Notes under the pieces: generated by a model | Databases searched by the model: none | What the model saw: only the letters and a program-made list of their open reading frames with translations | Told to the model about the DNA's origin: nothing | Part shown: piece by piece, positions 39,218 through 47,507 of the stretch | Numbering within the stretch: the stretch's first letter is position 1 | Layout of the letters: every line of letters starts with the position of its first letter | From: Nocardia sp. CDC159 | Lineage (GTDB): Bacteria > Actinomycetota > Actinomycetes > Mycobacteriales > Mycobacteriaceae | Reading direction: 5' to 3' | DNA length: 64,000 nt | Assembly (NCBI RefSeq): GCF_023740735.1 | Contig: NZ_JAMRXH010000003.1 | Location: 248,001 to 312,000 of the forward strand | Position numbers and translations under genes: made by a program

Positions 39218-39284
39218 CCAGTTGAGCGAAGATTTCCGAGCCGGGCTCGGCGAGCCGAATCCATTCCCGCTCCGGCTCAACTGG
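39218..39284. repeat. 67-bp inverted-repeat element with nested hairpin
   Basis: Perfect 10-bp outer arms CCAGTTGAGC (39218-39227) and GCTCAACTGG (39275-39284). Inside is a second hairpin, GGCTC (39244-39248) with GAGCC (39252-39256). It lies in noncoding DNA without clear direct flanking repeats. It could be a structured RNA, a terminator or a small mobile remnant. Confidence 0.5.
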
Positions 39285-39700
39285 ATTCCCCGTGTTTCAA
39301 ACGTGTCCAATCCCACCCGAAAACCCCGGCGAGACCCGGGTGCCTCGGCATTCACCCGCTCCGACGCTCCCCCGAAAGGCGCCCGTCGAACAACTCGATG
39401 GCCGATTGATGAACGCAAGACCAACCGGTCCGATTTGCCGGATTCCCTGCCCGCCACGCCAACTCACACCCCCTTTTCAGCATCAAGATCAAGAGCCAAC
39501 GCACATAACTCGTCCGCCCAGCCCGTCCCCCGCACCACGCCATTCCACCCCCCTCCGGACAACCCCCAGCCAACTCCCCACTGCGCCGAAACCACCACGC
39601 CTGCACGAACCCCGGCCCGCTGTTACTGTGGCCCCGTGTTCGCGGGACCGGTCGGTCCCACCGCATCATCCAGTCGAGAAACAAGGGAGTTCCGCACCGT
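39285..39700. other. C-rich spacer leading to the 31-aa gene
   Basis: Strongly C-rich on the plus strand between about 39460 and 39610, with runs such as CCCCCCTCC. No codon-biased frame is convincing, and the longer open frames here look compositional. Near its right end are CTGTTACTGTGG (TACTGT, a possible -10) and AAGGGAG, the ribosome-binding site of the 31-codon gene. Confidence 0.5.
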
Positions 39701-39796
39701 ATGTCGTCCATCGTCTACGACTACCTGTTGCCACTGCTCGGCCCCGAACAGGCCACCTACTGGGCCCAGATCTTCGTCATCAACCCCGTGGGCTGA
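39701..39796 (+). CDS. 31-aa peptide gene with own terminator
   Basis: A 32-codon gene: ATG 39701, stop TGA 39794-39796, with AAGGGAG 11 bases upstream. The peptide is hydrophobic with aromatic residues (M-S-S-I-V-Y-D-Y-L-L-P-L-L-G-P-E, then Y-W-A-Q-I-F-V-I-N-P-V-G), suggesting a membrane-associated helix. A strong terminator stands 20 bases behind the stop, so it is a separate transcription unit. Function unknown; a regulatory leader or a small membrane protein are both possible. Confidence 0.6.
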   Translation: MSSIVYDYLLPLLGPEQATYWAQIFVINPVG

Positions 39797-39816
39797 TCCG
39801 GCAGACTCCGGCTGCG

Positions 39817-39848
39817 GCGGCACCCGACCGGGTGCCGCCTTTGCTTTT
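39817..39848 (+). terminator. Strong intrinsic terminator of the 31-aa gene
   Basis: 9-bp perfect stem GCGGCACCC (39817-39825) / GGGTGCCGC (39830-39838), 4-base loop, then CTTTGCTTTT. Confidence 0.88.
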
Positions 39849-39890
39849 CCGGCCCCCTCGTACAGCCGCCGAATTCCGGACGCGACAGCC

Positions 39891-40754
39891 CTATTCGCTA
39901 CGCTCGGGCCGCCCGCCGGAAGCCTCGATACCGCGCGGCTCATCCTGTTCGCCGGGAGTTTCCCCTGTCTCCGCCGATTCCGCGTTCACCGCGGGCGTCG
40001 ACCGCTCCAGGAAGCGCAGCAGTTCCACCGGGAACGGCAGCACCAGCGTCGAATTCTTTTCCGCCGCAACCTCGACCACCGTCTGCAGCAGGCGCAGTTG
40101 CAGGGCCGCGGGGGCCTCGGCCATCGTCGAGCCCGCCTCGGCCAGCATGCGTGAGGCCTGCAGTTCGCCCTCGGCGGTGATGACGCGGGCGCGGCGTTCG
40201 CGCTCGGCCTCGGCCTGGCGGGACATGGAGCGCTTGAGCGATTCCGGCAGGGCGACGTCCTTGATCTCCACGCGGTCGATCTGGATGCCCCACGCCAGTG
40301 CGGGGCTGTCGATCATGAGCTCCAGGCCCCTGTTCAGCTGTTCGCGATTGGACAGCAGATCGTCGAGTTCGCTCTTGCCGATGATCGAGCGCAGGGAGGT
40401 CTGCGCCACCTGCGCGACGGCGAACAGGTAGTCCTGCACCTCGACCACCGCCTGGATCGGGTCGACGACGCGGAAGTACACCACCGCGTCGACCCGCACG
40501 GTGACGTTGTCGCGGGTGATCCCCTCCTGCGCGGGCACCGGCATGGTGACGATCCGCATCGGCACCTTGCGCATCTTGTCCACGATCGGGATCAGCAGCC
40601 GCAACCCCGGATCCCGCACCGCGTGCACCCGCCCGAATCGGAACACCAGCCCGCGCTCGAACTGTTCGACCACGCGCAGACCGAAGCCGAGCGCGACACT
40701 GCCCGCCACGGCACCCACACCCGCGAGGGATACCACGATCGCCACCAGGTCCAT
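39891..40754 (-). CDS. SPFH/Band-7 protein (slipin/stomatin-like), 287 aa
   Basis: Membrane scaffold protein. One N-terminal hydrophobic segment (residues 3-25), then the SPFH domain: V-V-E-Q-F-E-R-G-L-V-F-R-F-G-R, R-D-P-G-L-R-L-L-I-P, a coiled coil (about 190-225) with E-A-E-R-E-R-R-A-R-V-I-T-A-E-G-E, and a loose acidic tail. Slipins often pair with an NfeD protease, which is absent here. ATG 40754 starts directly before the membrane segment. Confidence 0.87.
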   Translation of the reverse strand: MDLVAIVVSLAGVGAVAGSVALGFGLRVVEQFERGLVFRFGRVHAVRDPGLRLLIPIVDKMRKVPMRIVTMPVPAQEGITRDNVTVRVDAVVYFRVVDPIQAVVEVQDYLFAVAQVAQTSLRSIIGKSELDDLLSNREQLNRGLELMIDSPALAWGIQIDRVEIKDVALPESLKRSMSRQAEAERERRARVITAEGELQASRMLAEAGSTMAEAPAALQLRLLQTVVEVAAEKNSTLVLPFPVELLRFLERSTPAVNAESAETGETPGEQDEPRGIEASGGRPERSE

Positions 40755-40848
40755 AACCCACCGCCCAGCGAAATGCCCGGCGCGCCAGAGAAACCGGGCC
40801 CTGCATCGATCATGGCACCGCGCGGGCGCGGGGGCGAACCAGATCGGC

Positions 40849-41649
40849 CTACCCCCACGTCAGCGGGTCGAGATCGAGATAGAACCGCAGCCGCTCGGCA
40901 TCGAGTTCGACGCCGTAGGCCCGCGCGAACTGCCCATCGGCCGCCCGCGCCCGCTCCTCGTCCGGCCAGGTCTCCCGGGAATTGGCCAGCAGCAGCGCGA
41001 AATCGGCATGGGGATCGGCCGTTCCGAGCCGCCCCAGATCGATGAATCCGGCGACCTCCCAGGTTCGCGGGTCCAGGACGATATTGGGCAGGCACAGATC
41101 CCCGTGGCACACCACCGATCCCGCGGCCTCCTGCGCGAATCGATGCTCCAGTTGCGGCACCAGGCGTTCCAGCAGCACCTCCGGATCGACCATTCGCTGC
41201 TCATCGGACAGGAAGTCGGGGTCGACGGCCTTGCGCTCCACCACATCCCGCGCCCGCCCGAACATCTCGGCGAGCCCACGCCCGAATGGGCAGTCCCGCG
41301 TGGGCAATTCGTGCAACCGCCGGACCGCGTGCGCGATCGACTGCCACGCGCAACCGAGTTCGGCCGCCGACACCGCACTCGCGGGCACGCCCGCGACGGC
41401 TGCGGTGATCAGACAGGCCCCGGCGTCGGTCTCGATCCAGTCCAGCAGCGTCGGGCCCGGAATCCCCTGCGCCGCCAACCATTCCACCCGGTCTCGTTCC
41501 TCCGCGAGCTCATCGGCTCGCTCGCCGACCGCGCATTTCGCATAGCGAGCACCGTCGACGGAGCGCAAGACCGACGCCCCGGACTCCCCATCACCCACCG
41601 GCTCCCACCCGTCCCCCGGCAACCACTCCGCACAATTCGAATCGGACAC
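40849..41649 (-). CDS. Aminoglycoside 3''-phosphotransferase-like (streptomycin kinase, APH(3'') family)
   Basis: 266-aa kinase strongly resembling APH(3'')-Ib (StrA): N-terminal D-G-E-S-G-A-S-V, A-E-E-R-D-R-V-E-W-L, catalytic H-G-D-L-C-L-P-N (182-189), D-L-G-R-L-G-T-A-D (204-212) and the shared end Y-L-D-L-D-P-L-T-W-G. These proteins inactivate streptomycin by phosphorylating the 3''-hydroxyl. Intact ATP- and Mg-binding residues imply an active enzyme. It stands alone, not in a resistance cassette, so it is probably intrinsic. Resistance itself is inferred. Confidence 0.85.
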   Translation of the reverse strand: MSDSNCAEWLPGDGWEPVGDGESGASVLRSVDGARYAKCAVGERADELAEERDRVEWLAAQGIPGPTLLDWIETDAGACLITAAVAGVPASAVSAAELGCAWQSIAHAVRRLHELPTRDCPFGRGLAEMFGRARDVVERKAVDPDFLSDEQRMVDPEVLLERLVPQLEHRFAQEAAGSVVCHGDLCLPNIVLDPRTWEVAGFIDLGRLGTADPHADFALLLANSRETWPDEERARAADGQFARAYGVELDAERLRFYLDLDPLTWG

Positions 41650-41804
41650 TCTCGCGATCGTAGGTATCCGTCGAGCCCCCTGTCACGAATACCCAGTGAC
41701 GGCAGCTGCTTTCGATCTTGTGGAACCGAGGTCCGGCCTCGGTGGTTCGGCCTTGTACCCGTATCGAGTGGAACCGGTGATCGCCCGGAGAAGGTGGGGC
41801 CCGT

Positions 41805-42569
41805 ATGGTCCAGGCATTGCTCGCCGTCGTCGCGGCGGCGGCCGTCGCGATGGGCGTCTTCGTGATCGGCAGCCGGGTGTGGCCGAAGTCGTGGCAACAG
41901 TCCGGTGACGAGGATTCCGCCGGGGGCATGGTGCTCGACCTGGTCAATACGTTCTTCGTGGCCGTGGTCGCCTTCGTGGTGGTGCTGTGCTGGCAGCAGT
42001 ACGACAACGCGCAGAACCACACCATCGCCGAGTCCAAGGCGCTGGTCGCCACCTACTGGATAGCCCACGACATGCCCGAGCCCGAACGCCAGCGCGTCCA
42101 GGACCTGCTGCGCAATTACACCGAGCAGGTCATCGGCCAGGAGTGGAAGGTGATGGATCGCGAGGGCCGCCTCAGCCGCACCGCGCAGAGCACCCTGGAC
42201 GCGGCACGCGACGCCGTCTCCGGCATCCAGTCCGACGACAGTTCCGTCGCCGACCTGCGCAGCAAGGCGCTCGACAGCCTCCAGCAGGTCAACGACGCCC
42301 GCCAGGACCGCGCCATGGACGTCCGCCGCGGCATTCCCGGATTCCTCTACATCGCGCTGTGGTTCAGCACGGCCATGGTGCTGCTCAGCCCGGTGCTGTC
42401 CGGTATCCGGGTCAGTGTGAAGAACGTGCTCATGATCGGGCTGCTCGGCCTCGTCGTGGGTGCGGTGCTGTTCCAGATCCACAATCTCGACCGGCCGTTC
42501 TCGCGGCAGACCGTCGTTCCCAGGGACGCGTACGAGAACGCGCTGTCGAGTTACGAGCAGATCACATAG
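41805..42569 (+). CDS. DUF4239 membrane protein, 254 aa
   Basis: Four or five membrane helices (about 4-23, 44-65, 174-195, 200-222) around a cytosolic helical region with Y-W-I-A-H-D-M-P-E-P-E-R and the motif Q-V-N-D-A-R-Q-D-R. DUF4239 is described as bestrophin-like; channel activity here is not shown. It is followed after five bases by a secreted Gly/Ser/Pro-rich protein, suggesting a surface-related operon. Confidence 0.8.
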   Translation: MVQALLAVVAAAAVAMGVFVIGSRVWPKSWQQSGDEDSAGGMVLDLVNTFFVAVVAFVVVLCWQQYDNAQNHTIAESKALVATYWIAHDMPEPERQRVQDLLRNYTEQVIGQEWKVMDREGRLSRTAQSTLDAARDAVSGIQSDDSSVADLRSKALDSLQQVNDARQDRAMDVRRGIPGFLYIALWFSTAMVLLSPVLSGIRVSVKNVLMIGLLGLVVGAVLFQIHNLDRPFSRQTVVPRDAYENALSSYEQIT

Positions 42570-42574
42570 GGGTT

Positions 42575-43600
42575 ATGAGATTCGATCGCAATGCCCCGCG
42601 AAACCGCGGGGCCGCATTCAGATTCACGGCCGCGGCCGCCGTTCTGCCCGCGGCGGTACTGTTCTCGTGCCCCCTGGCGAGCGCCGAACCGGGCGTTGCC
42701 GGATGGCCGTCGGGGATCTTCACCGGCAGTGCCGGGACAGGCACGGGCGATGCCGGAATGGGCACGGGCAGTACGGATTCAGGCACCGGCTCGGCCGCGG
42801 TGACCGAGATGCCCCTGGATCTCGGTTCCGCGGTCAGCGTGCCGACGATCTCCCGGCCCGTGATCTCCGCTCCGGACGTGTTTGTCCCCCCGCCAACGCC
42901 ACCCACGCGCGGTTGGGACGAAAGCGCTTCGGACGATGAAAATCTCGTCGTACCCACCGCCGCGGCCGGCGCCACCCCGGCCGCTTCCTCCGACGACCTC
43001 GGCCTCGACAGCGGCAGCGTGCGGACCGCCTGTACCGGAAGCGCGATCCTCGGCGGTTCCGCCCTGCTGGCCGCGGTGGTCACCGGCAGCGGATTCGGTT
43101 CGGGCTCGGCCGGGCTCGGCTCTGGCGTCGGGCTCGGCTCCGGCCTGGGGCTCGGCTCCGGACTGATCGGCCCCGGTTACGGCGGCTCGGCGCTCGGCAG
43201 CGCGGCGGTGGGCAGCGCGGCCACCGGCAGCGCACTGCTCACCTGTCTGCTGCTGTTGCCGAGTATCCCGGCACCGCCCATCCCGGAATTCCCGCTCTTC
43301 CCGGGCCCGCCACCCGCACCACCGCCACCCGCACCACCGCCACCCGCACCACCGCTGCCCGGCCCACCCGCGGCGCCCGCGACACCGGCCGGATTCGTCA
43401 GCGCGCCACCGGAACCGGCGAGCCCGCCGATCCCCGCCCCGGTCCCCCGGACACCCCGCTCCCCCCGCCCGACCGCGGCCCCGGACCCGACGCCACCGGA
43501 AGGCTGGAATCTCGTGAAATTGATTGCCGTCCTGGTGATCTCGGTACTCACCGCAACCGCGAGCCGAACCGTGCGCCACGTGGTACGGGCGCGACACTGA
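42575..43600 (+). CDS. Secreted Gly/Ser- and Pro-rich surface protein, 341 aa
   Basis: Low-complexity envelope protein of unknown function. The N-terminus is a signal (residues 1-37, L-A-S-A before E-P). Gly/Ser/Thr repeats follow, then a long stretch built from G-L-G-S-G units (about residues 169-215), a Pro/Ala block with P-P-A-P-P-P-P (about 235-260), and a C-terminal hydrophobic helix (about 311-330) with a basic end. ATG 42575 follows the DUF4239 stop by five bases. Repeats and a membrane tail suggest a cell-wall-spanning anchor. Neighbouring frames are shadows. Confidence 0.7.
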   Translation: MRFDRNAPRNRGAAFRFTAAAAVLPAAVLFSCPLASAEPGVAGWPSGIFTGSAGTGTGDAGMGTGSTDSGTGSAAVTEMPLDLGSAVSVPTISRPVISAPDVFVPPPTPPTRGWDESASDDENLVVPTAAAGATPAASSDDLGLDSGSVRTACTGSAILGGSALLAAVVTGSGFGSGSAGLGSGVGLGSGLGLGSGLIGPGYGGSALGSAAVGSAATGSALLTCLLLLPSIPAPPIPEFPLFPGPPPAPPPPAPPPPAPPLPGPPAAPATPAGFVSAPPEPASPPIPAPVPRTPRSPRPTAAPDPTPPEGWNLVKLIAVLVISVLTATASRTVRHVVRARH

Positions 43601-43606
43601 ACGCGC

Positions 43607-44251
43607 TCACGCCACACCCGCGGCCAAGTGTGCCGCCCAACCCCCGTCCAGCAGCGACACGAGATCGATCCGGCGCACCGCCATACTGCCGGCCCCGGTG
43701 AGGGCGGCATTGATCCGCTCTCGAAGCAGTTGCGCCGCAACCCGATCGACTCCGAAAACGGACCCGAGCAGCCCCGCCGCCGGATTGGGCGCGGCGATTC
43801 TGATCGGCAATCGCGCGGCCACCGGCGCGACCCGCACAACCAGCGCACACGGCGGCTCCGGCACCAGCCTGACCCGAGTCTGCACCCACGCCGCCCCGAG
43901 AAACCGCGTCCTGGTCCCAGCCACCCCCAACTCGAGCACCACCCGCACAGGCACCCCCACCCGCAACTCCGACAGATCCCCATCCACCGGCCCAACCTGC
44001 ACCGCCCCCGGAATCCCCACCATGCTCACCGACCCGAGCCCCCCGGGCCCCACCCCCACCGGCCCGACCTCCACGCACCCACCCACCATCCGCTCGACCA
44101 CCGCCGCAATCCGCCGCGGCTGCGCCACAGCCCGCAACATCCCCTCCACGAACCCGAGCCGCTCCCGCTCGGACAGCACCCGCGCCTCCCCTTCCGCAGC
44201 CCCCTGCCCCGCGGGCACGTCATCCGGCAATCGATCGACACGACGGAACAA
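43607..44251 (-). CDS. Hypothetical beta-rich protein, 214 aa
   Basis: No known domain. Residues 26-50 form a helix (L-S-E-R-E-R-L-G-F-V-E-G-M-L-R-A-V), then Val/Gly-rich strands to about 155 and helical ends. No signal peptide is apparent and the length is plausible for a real gene. The frame is G-rich and the opposite strand C-rich, so the call is not secure. It converges with the surface-protein gene with six bases between stops. Start ATG 44251 is the best candidate. Confidence 0.55.
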   Translation of the reverse strand: MFRRVDRLPDDVPAGQGAAEGEARVLSERERLGFVEGMLRAVAQPRRIAAVVERMVGGCVEVGPVGVGPGGLGSVSMVGIPGAVQVGPVDGDLSELRVGVPVRVVLELGVAGTRTRFLGAAWVQTRVRLVPEPPCALVVRVAPVAARLPIRIAAPNPAAGLLGSVFGVDRVAAQLLRERINAALTGAGSMAVRRIDLVSLLDGGWAAHLAAGVA

Positions 44252-44445
44252 CTTGGACCTCCAGAAGTAGCTCTCCTAGGCCCGACTACCGCCATATCCG
44301 CCGCGGAAACCCGGTGCGGCGGCCGAAGTTCGAGAGACGAGTCGTTCAGTGAACCAGTCGTGGCCCGCACCCCCTTCGCCTCCCTCTGCCGGAGGGGGTG
44401 GGGCCACCCTTGGACCAGCACTGCTACGCCGGGCGCGCGAACACC

Positions 44446-44940
44446 CTAGGCGCGGTACCACCCCGTCCAACTGCCATTCGACCGCCGCTGATTATGCCAA
44501 ACGCGGTTGTCGGTTCCCTTGCACTGGATCGCGAAGTTCCAGTGATCACGAGGATTTCTCCAAGCGAGATCAACTGAATCTTCACCCGGCCGAATGCACT
44601 GACCTCCCATGTCCGCCCAGTTGCTCAATCCACCACCGGAACTCCACTTCGTATATACTTTCTTGTTCGTTCCGATAACAAATGCCTGGTAATACCCATT
44701 GGGCAGTCCGTGGATATAGTCGCTCTTGCAGTAGAAATTTCCGGTCCACGGAGCGTTGTAGTGGCACCAGCCATCCGTACCCCGGTACGCAGTGCCCGGA
44801 TGGCGAGGTGGCGCGGATTCCGCCGGAACCGGTTCGTTGGGTTCTTGCACGCCGGGATCGCCTGACGCTGGAGCCGCACCCAGCAGCGCGGCGCCCAAGA
44901 GCGCGACGGCATACGTGAACAATTTCTTTCCCCTGCTCAT
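44446..44940 (-). CDS. Small secreted lectin-like (PLL-type repeat) protein, 164 aa
   Basis: Exported protein. ATG 44940 follows AGGGGAAAGTC and starts a signal (M-S-R-G-K-K, Ala/Leu core, A-P-A-S-G). The mature part has W-C-H-Y-N, then repeated blade-like motifs: F-V-I-G-T-N-K-K-V-Y-T-K-W-S-S-G-G-G-L-S-N-W, and near the end A-I-Q-C-K-G-T-D-N-R-V-W-H-N-Q, S-W-T-G-W. This W-x-x-W pattern is typical of PLL-like lectin propeller blades, but only about two blades are present. Four cysteines suggest disulfides. Carbohydrate binding is inferred. Confidence 0.7.
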   Translation of the reverse strand: MSRGKKLFTYAVALLGAALLGAAPASGDPGVQEPNEPVPAESAPPRHPGTAYRGTDGWCHYNAPWTGNFYCKSDYIHGLPNGYYQAFVIGTNKKVYTKWSSGGGLSNWADMGGQCIRPGEDSVDLAWRNPRDHWNFAIQCKGTDNRVWHNQRRSNGSWTGWYRA

Positions 44941-45174
44941 GACTTTCCCCTGTTTCGAATTAATCTTCGAGGCCGAAAAATCGGCTTCGTCGAAACTACC
45001 TCCCCCGGGAGGGCGGGACATCTCACAGCAGTGACAAGAGCGCGAAACCTTTTCCGTAGTAACGGAGGTTCCACGTCAACCGTCGGATGACAACCACGGC
45101 TATATCGCGCCAGGCCCCGTGTACGACTGCGAATTCCACCCCGTTCATCAACGGCCCTGGGCCGGAAGTTTTGG

Positions 45175-45583
<409 letters not shown>

Positions 45584-45590
45584 TGGACCG

Positions 45591-45596
45591 ATTATG
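45591..45596 (-). promoter_or_regulatory. -10 element of rnpB
   Basis: CATAAT on the minus strand, seven bases before the P1 end, which places the +1 at about 45583. No clear -35 is visible. Confidence 0.6.
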
Positions 45597-45714
45597 CCGT
45601 ACGCCCGCAACGCCTCGGCGTTCGGTCCGGTATGCCGGATTGCCGCCGGACCGCGGAAATGACCCCGGGATCCAGGTCAGCGGCGCGCTCGCCGAACCAG
45701 TACGGTATTTCGCC

Positions 45715-46602
45715 ATGGAGCGTGTCGAGGTGGGGTTCCCGTCGGGAAGCGATCAGTGTGCAGCGTGGCTCTATCTGCCGGACGGTCCGCCCAAGCCGCG
45801 ACCGCTGGTGATCATGGGGCACGGCCTGGGGGCCAATCGGGAGATGGGCCTGGACCGCTACGCCCGCCGGTTCGCCGCCGCGGGAATGGGCGTGCTGGCC
45901 TTCGACTATCGCGGTTTCGGCGCCAGCGGCGGCGAGCCCCGGCAGATGGTCAACATCGCCCGCCAGCGCGACGACTGGCGCGCCGCCATCGCCTTCGCCC
46001 GCACCCTCAAGGGCTTCGACGCCACCCGAATCGCGTTGTGGGGCAGCTCCTTCGGCGGCGGGCATGTGCTGTCGATCGCGCACGAGGACGACTATCTCGC
46101 CGCGGTCGTCGCCCAGTGCCCGTTCACCAGCGGTCGCGCCTCCACGCTGGCCAAGGGTCCGATCAGCATCATGAAGACCGGCACCCTGGCCGTCACCGAT
46201 CTGCTGATCGGCCCGATCCGCCGCAAACCCATCGGCGCGCGCCTGGCCGGGCGCAAACGCTCGGCGGCGCTGATGAGCGCGTCCGACGTGCCGGAGGGCT
46301 ACGGCCGTCTGGCCGAGGAGAGCGAAAACTATCAGCCGAAGGTGGCCGCCCGCTTCGGCCTGTCGGTGATGTTCGATTCGCCGTGGCGGCGCACCAGGGG
46401 CATCAAGGTGCCGGTGCTGTACGCGGTGTGCGACAACGACTCGGTGGCCCCCATCGGCCCGACCCTCAAGGCCGCCGAACGCACCAAGCACGCGGTCGTG
46501 AAGCGCTATCCCATCGGCCACTTCGACATCTACTTCGACGACTGGTTCGAGAAGGCGCTCTACGACCAGATCGACTTCCTGGTCTCGGTGCTGCGCCCGT
46601 AA
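45715..46602 (+). CDS. Alpha/beta hydrolase, 295 aa
   Basis: Esterase/lipase-type hydrolase, cytosolic. Seen: G-H-G-L-G-A-N-R-E-M (oxyanion), F-D-Y-R-G-F-G-A-S-G-G, the nucleophile elbow G-S-S-F-G-G-G-H (about residues 117-124), Asp in V-C-D-N-D-S-V and His in I-G-H-F-D-I-Y. ATG 45715 gives the normal size. Only 118 bases separate it from the divergent rnpB promoter. The stop lies inside the first, degenerate copy of a tandem repeat. Confidence 0.83.
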   Translation: MERVEVGFPSGSDQCAAWLYLPDGPPKPRPLVIMGHGLGANREMGLDRYARRFAAAGMGVLAFDYRGFGASGGEPRQMVNIARQRDDWRAAIAFARTLKGFDATRIALWGSSFGGGHVLSIAHEDDYLAAVVAQCPFTSGRASTLAKGPISIMKTGTLAVTDLLIGPIRRKPIGARLAGRKRSAALMSASDVPEGYGRLAEESENYQPKVAARFGLSVMFDSPWRRTRGIKVPVLYAVCDNDSVAPIGPTLKAAERTKHAVVKRYPIGHFDIYFDDWFEKALYDQIDFLVSVLRP

Positions 46603-46758
46603 GTCGGTTACCCGCCGTAATTTTCTTGCCGCGCCTCGCCCGTACCTCAGTGGCCCCGCCCATAAATCGCTTGGCCCGCCTCGCGCGTCATTCGATTGCC
46701 CGCCCATGATTCCCTTGCCCGCCTCGTCCGTACCTCGGTCGTCCCGCCCATAAATCGC
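46595..46758. repeat. Tandem 44/45-bp repeat, three clear copies plus a degenerate one
   Basis: Units at 46626-46670, 46671-46714 and 46715-46758 each begin TTGCC/TTGGC and contain CCCGCCCAT. Units 1 and 3 share CCGTACCTC and CCATAAATCGC; unit 2 is more diverged. A weaker copy (46595-46625) includes the hydrolase stop codon. It lies between two unrelated plus-strand genes. Confidence 0.75.
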
Positions 46759-46794
46759 TTGCCCCGTCGCACCGCCCGGGGCAGCATCGGCCGG

Positions 46795-47268
46795 GTGCGG
46801 GTGCGGCGACTGGGCGACGACGAATGGCGAGCGGCGCGTGACGTCCGCCTCGACACGCTGGCCACCTCCCCGCCCGGCACCTTCGCGCAGACCTTCGCCG
46901 AGGCATCGCAGTGGGACGAGCGGCGCTGGCGGCAGTGGTACGCGACCAGGACGATGTTCGTCGTCGAGTCGGAGCAGCGCGGCATCGGTTGCGCCGGAGT
47001 CCTGTTCGAGCCGACCGGCCCGCTGCTGGTCTCGGTCTGGGTCTCTCCCGCCGCCCGCGGCACCGGAGCGTCCGACCTGCTGCTCGACTCGATCGTCGAC
47101 TGGGTGCGGGCCCGCGGCCATCACCACCTGCGCCTGTGGGTGCTCGACGGCAACACCCCCGCCGAAAAGCTCTACCGCAGAATGGGTTTCCTCCCCACCG
47201 GCCGCCAGCAGGTCACGTCCGCGCACAGCCCCGACCTGGAAAACGAGATGGTCCGCGTGCTGCGCTGA
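46795..47268 (+). CDS. GNAT-family N-acetyltransferase, 157 aa
   Basis: Acetyl-CoA-dependent acetyltransferase with V-S-V-W-V-S-P-A-A-R-G-T-G (about residues 78-90, acetyl-CoA loop R-G-T-G) and L-W-V-L-D-G-N-T-P-A-E-K-L-Y-R-R-M-G-F near the end. GTG 46795 is the likely start; an upstream in-frame extension runs through the tandem repeat and is not believed. Substrate unknown. Confidence 0.8.
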   Translation: MRVRRLGDDEWRAARDVRLDTLATSPPGTFAQTFAEASQWDERRWRQWYATRTMFVVESEQRGIGCAGVLFEPTGPLLVSVWVSPAARGTGASDLLLDSIVDWVRARGHHHLRLWVLDGNTPAEKLYRRMGFLPTGRQQVTSAHSPDLENEMVRVLR

Positions 47269-47507
47269 ATCCACCCGGTTCGCTGGAACTCTCCGGCGGA
47301 GTCACCGATCCGCCCCGGCGATGGCCCCGGTGCGCCGCGAAGCACCGCCTCGATGACATATCCCCATGATCGGCATCGGCCACAGCCTCGAGGTCGCGGT
47401 CGCCGGATCGCTGGTGCTGTACTGGCCGGATTGTGCTGAGCCACCACACTCTTTAGACCAGCCTAAACACCCGCTCACTCCGGCCCGTAAGACCATAAAT
47501 TGCCAGT

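Noticed and set aside
39292..40431. Large plus-strand frame between the secreted protein and the slipin
   Set aside because: Composition is Pro/Thr/Arg-rich from C-rich DNA, and it runs through the terminator at 39817-39848 and antisense to the slipin gene.
44368..44400. G/C-rich inverted repeat behind the lectin-like gene
   Set aside because: CACCCCC/GGGGGTG arms exist, but the loop is long and T-poor; not convincing as a terminator.
46595..46758. CRISPR-like array at the 44/45-bp repeats
   Set aside because: Copies are adjacent and diverged, with no unique spacers and no cas genes.
47366..47507. Plus-strand start of a possible gene overlapping the 216-aa protein
   Set aside because: It runs out of frame through the better-supported 47508 gene and has no ribosome-binding site.
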